Shown in pieces: positions 1-9,243 of a DNA stretch of 64,000 nucleotides. Each line of letters opens with the position of its first letter. Position 1 is the first letter of the stretch. Origin of the DNA: VFZN01 sp963709325 (GTDB lineage: Bacteria > Acidobacteriota > Vicinamibacteria > Vicinamibacterales > UBA2999); assembly GCA_963709325.1 (NCBI GenBank), contig CAVPVV010000003.1, positions 1,178,001-1,242,000 of the forward strand, written 5' to 3'. Below the pieces are notes generated by a model. That model was not told where the DNA came from. It saw only the letters and a list, made by a program, of their open reading frames with translations, and did not search any database. A program made the position numbers and the translations under genes.

Positions 1-496
1 GCTCGAGGACGGCCATATGGAAGATCTCGTTGCGCTTCTTTTCACCGCCGGAGAACCCCTCGTTGACGGAGCGCTGCAGCATCGCCTGATCGATGTCGAG
101 CACCTTCGCCTTCTCCTTCACGAGCGTCATGAAGTCCATGGCATCGAGGTCGTCGAGGCCGCGCTCCTTGCGCACGGCGTTGAGCGCCGCCTTGAGGAAA
201 TAGGCATTGTTCACGCCCGGAATTTCGACCGGGTACTGGAAGGCCATGAACACGCCCTTGCGAGCGCGCTCGTCGGCGGCCATCTCGAGCAGATCCTCCC
301 CGCGGTAGAGCACGCGGCCGCCGACCACCTCGTAACCGGGATGGCCGGACAGGGCGCGGGCGAGGGTGCTCTTGCCCGAGCCGTTCGGCCCCATGATGGC
401 GTGGACCTCGCCGGGGTTCACTTCGAGAGAAATGCCGCGGAGAATCAGCTTGTCCTCCGCCTTCACTTGCAGGTTCTGGATACTTAGTAGTGACAT
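1..496 (-). CDS. sufC: SufC, Fe-S assembly ATPase (3' part cut by window edge)
   Basis: This is the ABC-type ATPase of the SufBCD complex, a cytoplasmic machine that builds Fe-S clusters. About 165 N-terminal residues are visible, starting MSLLSIQNLQVK. The Walker A is GPNGSGKST near residue 39, the Q-loop is in AFQYPVEIPGV near residue 90, and the signature motif FSGGEKKRNE closes the visible part near residue 150. The reading frame runs off position 1, so Walker B and the H-loop lie outside. It follows sufB by about 60 bp on the same strand, and sufD is expected beyond the edge. The intergenic gap consists largely of a 9-bp tandem repeat. Confidence 0.95.
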   Translation of the reverse strand, partial: MSLLSIQNLQVKAEDKLILRGISLEVNPGEVHAIMGPNGSGKSTLARALSGHPGYEVVGGRVLYRGEDLLEMAADERARKGVFMAFQYPVEIPGVNNAYFLKAALNAVRKERGLDDLDAMDFMTLVKEKAKVLDIDQAMLQRSVNEGFSGGEKKRNEIFHMAVLE

Positions 497-516
497 GGAT
501 TCTCGGGCTTCGGGGG

Positions 517-555
517 GTTCTCGTAGTTCGCGTAGTTCTCGTGGTTCGCGGAGTT

Positions 556-558
<3 letters not shown>
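517..558. repeat. 9-bp tandem repeat between sufB and sufC
   Basis: On the plus strand, units GTTCTCGTA, GTTCGCGTA, GTTCTCGTG and GTTCGCGGA follow one another from 517 to 552, with a partial fifth unit running into the sufB stop codon. The same unit family fills the sufA-sufB gap. Unit length is a multiple of three and no gene is encoded. Confidence 0.85.
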
Positions 559-2001
<1,443 letters not shown>

Positions 2002-2006
2002 AACGG

Positions 2007-2060
2007 GTTCTCGTGGTTCTCGTGGTTCTCGTGGTTCGCGAGGTTCTCGGGGTTCGCGGG
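2007..2060. repeat. 9-bp tandem repeat between sufA and sufB
   Basis: Six head-to-tail units occupy this gap on the plus strand: GTTCTCGTG three times, then GTTCGCGAG, GTTCTCGGG and GTTCGCGGG. The array begins 6 bp upstream of the sufB start codon and ends 2 bp from the sufA stop, so it makes up nearly the whole intergenic region. The transcribed strand reads as CGAGAACCA-type units. Confidence 0.9.
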
Positions 2061-2062
2061 GT

Positions 2063-2392
2063 CTAGACCGAGAACGACTCGCCGCAGCCGCAGGTGCTCT
2101 TCGCGTGCGGGTTGCGGAGCGTGAAATTCGTGGCCATCAGGTTGTCCTCGTCGAAGTCGAGAACGGTGCCGTCGAGCAGCTTCAGGCTGCGCGGATCGAT
2201 GAAGACCTTCGCGCCGCCAGGGCCTTCGAAGACCTGATCGGTGGCTCGCGGGCCGCCGTCGAACGCAAAGGTGTACGCAAAGCCCGAGCAGCCGCCGGCC
2301 TTGACGGCAATTCGCAGACCGCCGCGATCGTGCTGCTGTTTCGCCAACTGGCGCGTGATGACGCGCGCCGCGCTCTCGGTGATCTCGATCAT
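2063..2392 (-). CDS. sufA: IscA/SufA-type Fe-S carrier (HesB family)
   Basis: A-type carrier of 109 residues, the usual length, which binds Fe-S clusters and passes them to apoproteins. The three ligand cysteines are present: GGCSGF near residue 35 and the C-terminal CGCGESFSV. Its ATG overlaps the stop of the upstream IscU-like frame in an ATGA arrangement, which implies translational coupling. It could equally be named iscA; the symbol reflects its place in front of sufB and sufC. Confidence 0.93.
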   Translation of the reverse strand: MIEITESAARVITRQLAKQQHDRGGLRIAVKAGGCSGFAYTFAFDGGPRATDQVFEGPGGAKVFIDPRSLKLLDGTVLDFDEDNLMATNFTLRNPHAKSTCGCGESFSV

Positions 2393-2774
2393 GACGTCCG
2401 TCCTGCCTTCTCGCCGGCGTCGCGCACCGCATGCCGGGCCGCCTCAACCGCCACGGCCGCGACGTGGACGCGTTCCTGGGGCAGTTGGAGGTGCTGCACG
2501 ACCCGCTCCGCGCGTCACCAGCCCTGCCTCGGCGAGGCTGGCGCCCTCCAGCCACTCGGCCACCAACCCGGTCGCCGCGATGGCCGCACTGCACCCGAAC
2601 ACCTTGAAGCGGGCGGCGACAATGCGCCCCCGCTCCACCCTGACCTGGATGCGGGCGAACGTGCCCACGTCCATGCGAACCTGCCTCGCCGGTGCCGACC
2701 TCCGGCGCGTCCGGCAGCACGCCGACGCGCTGCGGGTTGCGCACACGGTCGAGCACGGCCGCGGAATACGCCAT
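2389..2774 (-). pseudogene. iscU: IscU-like scaffold with two frameshifts and lost cysteines
   Basis: The N-terminus (MAYSAAVLDRVRNPQRVG through VGTGEA) matches IscU. Similarity then continues in a second frame (MDVGTFARIQVRVERG, then FGCSAAIAATGLVAEW) and ends in a third frame (VVQHLQLPQERVHVAAVAVE). Shifts lie near 2680-2690 and near 2505-2518; both move the frame the same way, and the 386-nt span is not divisible by three. Of the three IscU ligand cysteines only the central one (FGCS) remains: the first site has none and the usual HCS reads HVA. The last frame ends in an ATGA overlap with sufA. It may be a decayed scaffold made redundant by SufB, or two sequence errors in a divergent family. 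Confidence 0.7.
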
Positions 2775-2776
2775 CG

Positions 2777-3946
2777 CTAGCCTCGTACTCCCGCAGACGC
2801 CCGGGCCACCGGCGCCATTGCCCGCAGGTGCCCGACGACCTCCGCGACGTGCGTGACGGCCCGGTCGACGTCCTCAGCCGTCGTGCCGCGGCCGAGACCG
2901 AAACGAAGCGAAGACAGCGCGGCATCCCGCGACAGGCCGAGCGCCCGGAGCGCGTGCGACGGTTCCGCGGAGAGACATGCCGCCCCGCTCGACACGGCGA
3001 TCTCGGTCAGTCCGAGCAGGAGCGTTTCGCCTTCGACGCCGGCGACGTGCACGTTCAAATTGCCGGGCAGCCGAGGCGCCATCGCACCGTTCAGCGAGAC
3101 CTCGCCAACACGCTCGCGGAGCCCGGCCCAGAGACGATCCCGCAGGCCTTCGAGCCGCGCCGCTTGGTCGGCGATCTCGCCGGAAGCAACCGCGCACGCC
3201 GCGCCGAACCCGACGATTCCCGGCACATTCAGAGTGCCGCCGCGAAGGCCTCGCTCCTGCTCGCCTCCTGTGACGACGGGCCGCAAACGCTTTTCCACAC
3301 CGCGCCTGACGAACAGCGCGCCGATGCCCTTCGGGCCGTACAGCTTGTGAGCGCTGAACGAGGCGAGGTCCACGCCAAGCGCGTGAACGTCCACGGGCAG
3401 CTGGCCAAGCGCCTGGACCGCGTCGGTGTGCACGAGCGCGCCGTGCGCGTGGGCGATGTGGACGATCTCGGCGAGCGGCTGCACCACGCCGATCTCGTTG
3501 TGCGCCAGCATCACCGTGACGAGCGCCGTCTGCGGTCCGATGGCAGCGGCAACCGCCTCGGGCTCAACGATCCCGCCGGGCGGCACTGCCAGTTCCGTCG
3601 CCTGCCAGCCCGACTCGACGAGACGAGCGACCGGCGCGAGCACCGACTTGTGCTCGGTGACGAGCGTGACGACGTGACGTCGATCCGGCGGCGCTGCAGC
3701 GGCAACACCGGCGATGGCCAGGTGGTTGGCTTCGGTCGCGCCGCTCGTGAAGATCACCTCGCGGGGGTCGGCACCCATGAGCGCGGCCACCTGCTTGCGG
3801 GCCTTTTCCACGGCGTCGTGGGCCTGCCAGCCGGCACGGTGAGTCCGGCTTGACGCGTTGCCGAACACTTCGGTGAAGTACGGCCGCATCGCCTCGAACA
3901 CCCGCGGATCGACCGGGGTCGTCGCGTGATGGTCCAGGTAGATCAC
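2777..3946 (-). CDS. iscS: Cysteine desulfurase, IscS/NifS type
   Basis: PLP enzyme of 389 residues that takes sulfur from cysteine and donates it as persulfide for cluster assembly. The N-terminal MIYLDHHATTPVDP is the class V aminotransferase signature of this family. The PLP lysine is in SAHKLYGPKGIGAL, and the catalytic cysteine loop is SSGAACLSAEPSHALRALG, close to the group I SSGSAC loop. It starts directly after the Rrf2 regulator stop and ends 2 bp before the IscU-like start, so it is the second gene of the operon. It may also supply sulfur to the adjacent MoeB-rhodanese system. Confidence 0.94.
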   Translation of the reverse strand: MIYLDHHATTPVDPRVFEAMRPYFTEVFGNASSRTHRAGWQAHDAVEKARKQVAALMGADPREVIFTSGATEANHLAIAGVAAAAPPDRRHVVTLVTEHKSVLAPVARLVESGWQATELAVPPGGIVEPEAVAAAIGPQTALVTVMLAHNEIGVVQPLAEIVHIAHAHGALVHTDAVQALGQLPVDVHALGVDLASFSAHKLYGPKGIGALFVRRGVEKRLRPVVTGGEQERGLRGGTLNVPGIVGFGAACAVASGEIADQAARLEGLRDRLWAGLRERVGEVSLNGAMAPRLPGNLNVHVAGVEGETLLLGLTEIAVSSGAACLSAEPSHALRALGLSRDAALSSLRFGLGRGTTAEDVDRAVTHVAEVVGHLRAMAPVARASAGVRG

Positions 3947-4423
3947 CTAGCTCTCCCCCGCCGGCGCGACGAAGACCAGGCGCGACACCTTTGCCGCGGG
4001 CGGCGTGGTCGGGGTCGTAGCGTCGGCAGCCAGTTCGGCCACCGAAACCGTGGTCAGCGTCTCGAGGATGCGGTTCTTGATCTTCCAGAGCGGGTCGCGG
4101 ATGCTGCAGGTCGTGTACTGCCCACACGCGTGATCGTCCGGCGAGCACGCGGTAACCGTCACCGGTCCGTCCACCGCTTGGATGACATCGGCAACGCTGA
4201 TGCTGCCTGCCGGACGCGCCAGGCGATACCCGCCCCGAGTCCCCTGGACCGACACGAGCAACCGCGTCCGGACGAGGCGCTGCAGCACTTTGGCGAGCAG
4301 TTCGAGTGGGATCGAATAGGCCTCCGACATCTCCCGCGCGCTGGCCGCCGCGCCGTCCGAGCGGATGGCCAGGTGCTTCATCGACATCAGCGCGTAATCG
4401 GATTTCTTGGAGAGTCTCAGCAT
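3947..4423 (-). CDS. Rrf2-family transcription regulator, IscR-like
   Basis: Cytoplasmic DNA-binding regulator of 158 residues, first gene of the Fe-S operon. The winged helix covers roughly residues 1-80 (MLRLSKKSDYALMSMKHLA, then GTRGGYRLARP). Three cysteines at about residues 93, 100 and 106 (C-x6-C-x5-C) match the [2Fe-2S] site of IscR-type proteins, so cluster-dependent autoregulation is likely. A good promoter with an inverted repeat sits just upstream. The stop is adjacent to the iscS start. Assignment to Rrf2 is firm; the precise subgroup (IscR or SufR-like Rrf2) is not settled. Confidence 0.92.
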   Translation of the reverse strand: MLRLSKKSDYALMSMKHLAIRSDGAAASAREMSEAYSIPLELLAKVLQRLVRTRLLVSVQGTRGGYRLARPAGSISVADVIQAVDGPVTVTACSPDDHACGQYTTCSIRDPLWKIKNRILETLTTVSVAELAADATTPTTPPAAKVSRLVFVAPAGES

Positions 4424-4450
4424 GGGTCGGCCTGGAAATACGACCGTGAC

Positions 4451-4485
4451 AGTCCTAGTTTAGCCCTCGATATCGGACTCCGCAA
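4451..4485 (-). promoter_or_regulatory. Promoter and candidate Rrf2 operator of the Fe-S operon
   Basis: On the minus strand TTGCGG (4485-4480) and TAAACT (4462-4457) are separated by 17 nt, a good sigma-70 layout. The arms AGTCC (4479-4475 in minus reading) and GGACT (4455-4451) form an inverted repeat that brackets the -10, a sensible place for autorepression by the Rrf2 protein whose start codon is at 4423. Confidence 0.6.
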
Positions 4486-4497
4486 GTCGGCATTAGG

Positions 4498-4521
4498 CCG
4501 CGGTTCCGCCGGAACCCGCGG
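4498..4521 (-). terminator. Hairpin downstream of the moeB fusion gene
   Basis: A strong GC stem (CCGCGGTTCC paired with GGAACCCGCGG, one bulge, 3-nt loop) lies about 80 nt past the stop of the MoaD-MoeB-rhodanese gene and upstream of the Fe-S promoter. No T-tract follows, so termination is only suggested. Confidence 0.4.
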
Positions 4522-4600
4522 CGGCGGCTGGCGCGGTAGGTCCGCTCGCGGCGTAGGCCGCTTTACTGGCGACGCGTACGGCGGCGAAGCGGGCGCCTGC

Positions 4601-6073
4601 CTAATACTTGGGCTGGGTCGGGTCCACCTCGTCACTCCACCTGAGGATGCCGCCCGTGAGGTTGACGACGCGTTCGAAGCCGACGCTCCGAAGGAACGAC
4701 GCGGCTTTGGCGCTTCGGACACCCGACCGGCACTGGCAGACGACGAGCTGGTTCCTGTCAATTTCGCCGTACCGCTGGGGCACTTCACCTAGTGGGATCA
4801 GGACCGCCCCATCGATGCGGGCGATCTGCCACTCCTGCGGCTCGCGGACGTCGAGAATGACCAGCTTGTCGCCGCGGTCCAACGCTGCCTTCAGCTCCCT
4901 GGGAGTCATGTCGGTCGCTGAGGCTGAACTATCGCCACTCTCCGAAGTCGGGGTGCCCGCAGGGGACGTGACGCCGCTCGGCACACCGCAGAACTGCTCG
5001 TAGTCGATCAGCGCGTGGAGCGTCGGATGATCTCCGCAGACCGGGCAATCGGGGTCGCGGCGCAGCTTCAGCTCGCGGAAGCGCATCCGGAGCGCGTCGT
5101 AAATCAGGAATCGTCCGATGAGCGGCTCGCCGTTACCCAGAATCAGCTTGATGACCTCGGTAGCCTGAATCGTCCCGATAATGCCTGGCAGGACACCGAG
5201 CACACCGGCTTCGGCGCAGCTCGGCACCAGCCCGGGCGGCGGCGGCTCCGGATAAAGGCAGCGATAGCAGGGCCCACCCTTGGTCGCGAACACCGACGCC
5301 TGTCCTTCGAACCTGAAGATGCTGCCGTAGGCGTTCGGCTTCCCCAACAGAACGCACGCGTCGTTCACGAGGTAGCGAGTCGGGAAATTGTCGGTGCCAT
5401 CGAGGATGACATCGTAGGGCTTGAACAATTCAAGCGCGTTCGACGACGAGAGCGCGACCTCGTGCGCTACGACCTGCACGTTGGGGTTCAGCGAACGGAT
5501 GCGATCCGTCGCCGAAGCCAGCTTCGAGCGGCCGACGTCCGGCGTCCCGTGCAGCAGCTGCCGCTGCAGGTTGCTGAGATCGACGACGTCGAAGTCCACG
5601 AGACCGATCGTGCCGACGCCAGCGGCGGCCAGGTACATGGCAGCCGGCGAACCGAGACCGCCGGCACCAATGCAGAGCACCTTGGCGGCCTTGAGCTTCT
5701 TCTGCCCTTCCATGCCGACTTCCGGCAGGATCAGGTGACGGCTGTAGCGGCGCACCTCGTCGGCCGACAACGCCGGCGCGGCCGGCGCCTCGACGCCGAC
5801 GCCTCCCGCCACGGACGGAATGATGCTCACGACGTCACCGCTCTTGAGCGGCGTTTCTTCCTTCTGGAGGTAGCGGATGTCCTCGTCGTTGATGTAGACG
5901 TTGACGAAGCTGCGCAGCCGGCCGTCGCCGTTATAGAGGTGCTGCTTCAACCCGCCGTACCGGGTGGTCAGTCCCTGAAGCAGTTCGCCCACCGTCTGCC
6001 CGTCCACTTCGACCGCGTCCAGCTTGTCGGTGAAGGGGCGCAGCGGTGTCGGGATCAGGATCTTCGTTGCCAT
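4601..6073 (-). CDS. MoaD/ThiS - MoeB/ThiF - rhodanese triple fusion
   Basis: Three sulfur-transfer modules occupy one 490-residue chain. Residues 1-91 are a ubiquitin-like sulfur carrier ending in IPSVAGG (Gly90-Gly91). Residues about 105-350 are an E1-like adenylyltransferase (YSRHLILPEVGMEGQ, CIGAGGLGSPAAMYLA, and two CxxC pairs for zinc: PCYRC and CPVC). Residues about 390-490 are a rhodanese with active-site loop CRSGVRSA (Cys448). The Gly-Gly is internal, followed by a linker (VGVEAPAAPALSADE), so the carrier cannot be activated until the chain is cut. The neighbouring JAMM peptidase and CysM suggest a cysteine pathway like mycobacterial Mec-CysO-CysM. Molybdopterin or thiamin roles are possible alternatives. 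Confidence 0.92.
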   Translation of the reverse strand: MATKILIPTPLRPFTDKLDAVEVDGQTVGELLQGLTTRYGGLKQHLYNGDGRLRSFVNVYINDEDIRYLQKEETPLKSGDVVSIIPSVAGGVGVEAPAAPALSADEVRRYSRHLILPEVGMEGQKKLKAAKVLCIGAGGLGSPAAMYLAAAGVGTIGLVDFDVVDLSNLQRQLLHGTPDVGRSKLASATDRIRSLNPNVQVVAHEVALSSSNALELFKPYDVILDGTDNFPTRYLVNDACVLLGKPNAYGSIFRFEGQASVFATKGGPCYRCLYPEPPPPGLVPSCAEAGVLGVLPGIIGTIQATEVIKLILGNGEPLIGRFLIYDALRMRFRELKLRRDPDCPVCGDHPTLHALIDYEQFCGVPSGVTSPAGTPTSESGDSSASATDMTPRELKAALDRGDKLVILDVREPQEWQIARIDGAVLIPLGEVPQRYGEIDRNQLVVCQCRSGVRSAKAASFLRSVGFERVVNLTGGILRWSDEVDPTQPKY

Positions 6074-6074
6074 G

Positions 6075-6509
6075 TCAGCAGCTCTCCAGGGTCGTCACCA
6101 GGTTCAGCAATTCCGGTTCGAACGCCGACCGGTCCGCGGCCAGCCTCCACGAGGTCAAGTCGCCCGGCTCGCCGCTCATCACGGAAAGGATGACGTACGT
6201 GAACACCGGCCAGGCGTGATCGAGATCGTACTGCGACGGCCGCGCCGGATGATCAGGGTGCGAGTGATAGAACCCGAGCAGCTCCAGCCCCGTCGCGCTC
6301 GCACGCTGCTCGGCGGACCGATAGTCCGCGGGTCGAATCAGGAATCGCCGGCGAGGGCCTTCTTCGGTCGTGTTGGGCAGCGCCCAGGCTTCGACAATGG
6401 TGCCGTCCCGTCCGAGCAGCGCACCGCAGCATTCGTGGGGATAGGCCTCGGCGCCGTGATCGCGAATCGCCTCGAGAACACCTGGACCAAGGGTCGACGC
6501 GACGCTCAC
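6075..6509 (-). CDS. JAMM/Mov34 metallopeptidase, Mec-like
   Basis: Zinc peptidase of the M67 family, about 145 residues from a GTG start whose GTGA overlaps the cysM stop; an upstream start at 6557 would extend it into cysM. The full JAMM motif is visible: Glu26 (PHECCGALLG), then HSHPDHPARPSQYD giving His82, His84, Ser92 and Asp95. In mycobacteria the homologue Mec releases cysteine from the CysO C-terminus. Here it sits between cysM and the fused sulfur carrier, so it may both free the carrier's buried Gly-Gly and release the CysO-type cysteine adduct. The second role follows the family; the first is inference. Confidence 0.9.
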   Translation of the reverse strand: MSVASTLGPGVLEAIRDHGAEAYPHECCGALLGRDGTIVEAWALPNTTEEGPRRRFLIRPADYRSAEQRASATGLELLGFYHSHPDHPARPSQYDLDHAWPVFTYVILSVMSGEPGDLTSWRLAADRSAFEPELLNLVTTLESC

Positions 6510-7429
6510 ACGCCCTCCCACATCCGGTCCGAGAGGTAGCGCTCGCCGCCGTCGCAAAGAATCGTCACCACCATGGCCGGTGGCTCGGCAACCGCAAGCG
6601 CAGCGACGACATTGGCTCCTGAGGAAATTCCCACCAGGAGCCCTTCCTCCCGCGCCAGTCGCCGCGTCATCGCAATCGCGGCGTCGGTGTCGATCCGCAC
6701 GTCCCGGTCGGCAAGGCTGGGGTCGTAAATGCCCGGGACGATAGCGGTATCCATGTGCTTCAGCCCTTCGATGCCGTGCAGGGGGCCGTCGGGCTGCACC
6801 GAGGCAAGCACCACATCGCCGCCGTTTTCCCGCAGCCGCCTGGCGACGCCGACGAACGTGCCGCTGGTCCCGAGTCCGGCCACGAAATGTGTCAGCCGGC
6901 CGCCCGTCTGCTCGAGAATCTCGGGGCCGGTCGTGTCGTAATGGGCCCGCCAGTTGAACGGGTTGTTGTACTGGTCCGGGTAGAAATAGGCGCCGGGATC
7001 GACCTGGTAGAGCCGGCGGGCCTCGCGGATCGCGCCGTCGGACCCTTCGAGCGGGTTGGTCAGGACGAGATCCGCACCGTAGGCCCGCAGCATCCGTTTG
7101 CGTTCCGCGGTGACGTTATCCGGCACGCACAGGCGCACGCGAACGCCAAGGCCGGCCCCGAACATCGCGTAGGCAATACCGGTGTTGCCGGACGTGGCGT
7201 CGAGCAGAATCTTGTCGGGCGAGAGCGCGCCGCTGGCCAACCCCTCCAGCAGCATCCGGCGGGCCGGGCGATCCTTCACCGAACCGCCGGGGTTCGCGAA
7301 CTCCGCCTTGGCGTACAACTCGATTCCGGGACGGTCCTGCTCGATCCGATGGAGACGGATGAGCGGCGTCCGTCCGACCAGGTCAAACAGGGGCACAATC
7401 TGGGCGGTAGCCGACGCTGCGGACGACAT
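6506..7429 (-). CDS. cysM: Cysteine synthase, CysM type
   Basis: PLP-dependent beta-replacement enzyme of 307 residues. It has the fold-type II signature with the PLP lysine in NPGGSVKDRPARRML, the substrate loop DATSGNTGIAYAM, and the phosphate-binding GLGTSGTFVGV. It is first in a three-gene set with the JAMM peptidase and the sulfur-carrier fusion. By analogy with the mycobacterial operon it probably uses a protein thiocarboxylate, possibly with O-phosphoserine, instead of free sulfide. Sequence alone does not separate it cleanly from CysK. Confidence 0.9.
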   Translation of the reverse strand: MSSAASATAQIVPLFDLVGRTPLIRLHRIEQDRPGIELYAKAEFANPGGSVKDRPARRMLLEGLASGALSPDKILLDATSGNTGIAYAMFGAGLGVRVRLCVPDNVTAERKRMLRAYGADLVLTNPLEGSDGAIREARRLYQVDPGAYFYPDQYNNPFNWRAHYDTTGPEILEQTGGRLTHFVAGLGTSGTFVGVARRLRENGGDVVLASVQPDGPLHGIEGLKHMDTAIVPGIYDPSLADRDVRIDTDAAIAMTRRLAREEGLLVGISSGANVVAALAVAEPPAMVVTILCDGGERYLSDRMWEGV

Positions 7430-7488
7430 GTGAAAGGCCCGAAATTCCGGGACATTGTTAGCAAATCACGGAGGGAGCAGCGTCGCAA

Positions 7489-7512
7489 CAAAAATCCGAC
7501 CGTTGCAGTCGG
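7489..7512 (-). terminator. Rho-independent terminator after the SIMPL gene
   Basis: On the minus strand CCGAC, a 7-nt loop, GTCGG and then ATTTTTG form a short intrinsic terminator about 40 nt past the SIMPL stop. It separates that gene from cysM, whose own promoter must lie in 7430-7488. Confidence 0.7.
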
Positions 7513-7552
7513 AAATAGAAATGATGTCAGCAACGCATTGACGACCTCAGCA

Positions 7553-8260
7553 TTAACGAATCGCTGCGGTCAGTGTCACCGTCGCTCGTATCTCGATTTC
7601 GCCTTCCGCAACTGGCGTTCCTGGAGCCGGCGCAGCGTCGGCCGCCGCCATCCTGAACTCCTGTGCCGGCCGCATCATCGGGGGCTGCATCGTCTCGTCG
7701 ATGCGCACCACCCGATCGATGCTCCGTTTCGCGCCAGCCGCGGCCGCCTCGGCCCGCGCCAGGGCATCGGCTACAGCGCGAGTGAGGGCCTCGCGCTCGG
7801 CCTGCGCGCGCTGCTTGAGCTCGAACTGCAGCCCCTGAATCGAGGTGGCGCCTGACGCGACCGCGGCATCGAGCACATCCGCCAGCTTTCCGAGATCGTC
7901 CACGCGGACTTCGACCACATTCCTGGCCACATAGCCGCGAGGCGTCTGCCGCCCACCGCTGTAATCGAACTCCTGCTGCAGCGAGACAACCAGCGTCCGG
8001 ACCGCATCCTTCGGGATGCCCACCGCGGCAACCTTCTGAAGAACCGCGTCCATGGCGGTCGCGTTGGCCGACTGCGCCTCCTTCGGCGCGCGGGATCGGG
8101 ACTCTGCGCCCACTCGAACAAGCGCGCGATCGGGCGCCATGCGAACCGTCCCTTCGCCGTGCACGACGACGACCGGGACCTCCGGGCCTGGCGGGGTTTG
8201 CGCCGATCCGACGGCAGCGGCGGCGAGAACCAACATGGCAGCAACGATCACACGCGGCAT
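7553..8260 (-). CDS. Secreted SIMPL-domain protein (DUF541)
   Basis: About 235 residues, envelope protein of the SIMPL (DUF541) family, whose biochemical role is poorly defined. The start at 8260 is preferred because AAGGAG lies 8 nt upstream and it opens a clean signal peptide (MPRVIVAAMLVLAAAAVGSAQ). The mature part begins VVVHGEGTVRMAPDRALV, the typical SIMPL opening with strand GEGxVxxxPDxA. The first visible residues of a longer frame (to 8368) overlap the SUMF1 gene and are not convincing. It follows that gene by 13 bp and is ended by a terminator. Confidence 0.85.
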   Translation of the reverse strand: MPRVIVAAMLVLAAAAVGSAQTPPGPEVPVVVVHGEGTVRMAPDRALVRVGAESRSRAPKEAQSANATAMDAVLQKVAAVGIPKDAVRTLVVSLQQEFDYSGGRQTPRGYVARNVVEVRVDDLGKLADVLDAAVASGATSIQGLQFELKQRAQAEREALTRAVADALARAEAAAAGAKRSIDRVVRIDETMQPPMMRPAQEFRMAAADAAPAPGTPVAEGEIEIRATVTLTAAIR

Positions 8261-8273
8261 GGGTTGCGCTCCT

Positions 8274-9062
8274 TCACCCCGAGTAGACCACACGGAAGCC
8301 GACGCTGTAGGCGTAGGTATCGGGCGGGACCGTGTGACGATGGGCGCAGCGCAGTTGCTTGACGTCATGCGTCACCCACGACCCGCCGCGCAGCACGCGG
8401 AACACGCCCTGGGCCGGGCCGCGGGGATTCCGCTCGTCGCCGTCCCGGTAGGCCTCGGCGCCGTACCAGTCGGCCACCCACTGCCAGACGTTGCCGGCCA
8501 TGTCGTAGAGCTCGAACCCGTTTGGCGGGTAGCTGCCCACCGGTCGCGTGCCGCGATGACGCTTCAGGGCCGGCTCGGTGAGGAAGTTCGCCCGCGACGA
8601 ATCGATCTCGTCGCCCCACGGGTAGCGCTTCTGCTCGAGGCCGCCGCGCGACGCGCGCTCCCATTCGGCCTCGGTCGGCAATCGAACGAGCTGGCCGATC
8701 CGCCCGCTCAGCCATCGGCAGTAGGCCATCGCGTCGCCGTGGGTCACGAGCGTCACCGGATGGCGACCGCGATCGCGCGGCGGTTCGCCGCTGCGCCAGA
8801 CATAGGGCGCGGCCAGTTCGCGAAACGGCAGCTCGTGCTGTGAGGTGACGACCAGCGGCAGATCGCGGAGCGAAGGCGCCGGGTGCCCGGTTTCGTGCAC
8901 GAACACCGAGTACTGGTCGACCGTGATCGCGTGGGCCGAGATGTGGAAGGCGTCGATCTGAACCGATCGTGGGGGGCGTTCGTCCTCGCCTCCCTCGAGC
9001 GATCCCATCGTAAACCGTCCGCCCGGGATCGCCGCGAATCGAGGCAGCAGTTCCTCGCTCAC
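8274..9062 (-). CDS. SUMF1/FGE-domain protein without the FGE cysteine pair
   Basis: 262 residues, almost entirely one formylglycine-generating-enzyme-sulfatase domain: IPGGRFTMGSLEGGEDERP, RLPTEAEWERASRGG, YPWGDE, DMAGNVWQWVADWYG, VLRGGSWVTHD, GFRVVYSG. In true FGE the C-terminal motif carries two copper-binding cysteines shortly after GGS; here that stretch reads GGSWVTHDVKQLRC, so the pair is missing. It is therefore unlikely to convert sulfatase cysteines and may be a binding or other oxidative SUMF1-type protein. No signal peptide is evident. It diverges from the aminotransferase operon. Confidence 0.9.
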   Translation of the reverse strand: MSEELLPRFAAIPGGRFTMGSLEGGEDERPPRSVQIDAFHISAHAITVDQYSVFVHETGHPAPSLRDLPLVVTSQHELPFRELAAPYVWRSGEPPRDRGRHPVTLVTHGDAMAYCRWLSGRIGQLVRLPTEAEWERASRGGLEQKRYPWGDEIDSSRANFLTEPALKRHRGTRPVGSYPPNGFELYDMAGNVWQWVADWYGAEAYRDGDERNPRGPAQGVFRVLRGGSWVTHDVKQLRCAHRHTVPPDTYAYSVGFRVVYSG

Positions 9063-9208
9063 GCTAGCGAAGCTCCGCCTCGGATCGTCGAGCGTTTTCT
9101 ACGTGGCTCCGCCCCGATAGCCACAGCGCTGTCTTGCCCGCCTCCGGCGAGCGAGCGTCCTCGAAGGCGGTCGGGAAGACTTGACTCTTGTGCAACGATT
9201 CGCAGCCT

Positions 9209-9234
9209 TCAAGGATTCCAGCGGCACAGTATAC
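9209..9234 (+). promoter_or_regulatory. Promoter of the aminotransferase operon
   Basis: TATACT at 9229-9234 with TTCAAG at about 9207-9212 upstream. The -10 lies only 10 nt before the GTG at 9244, so the message would be leaderless or nearly so from that codon. Confidence 0.5.
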
Positions 9235-9243
9235 TTTCCGGTC

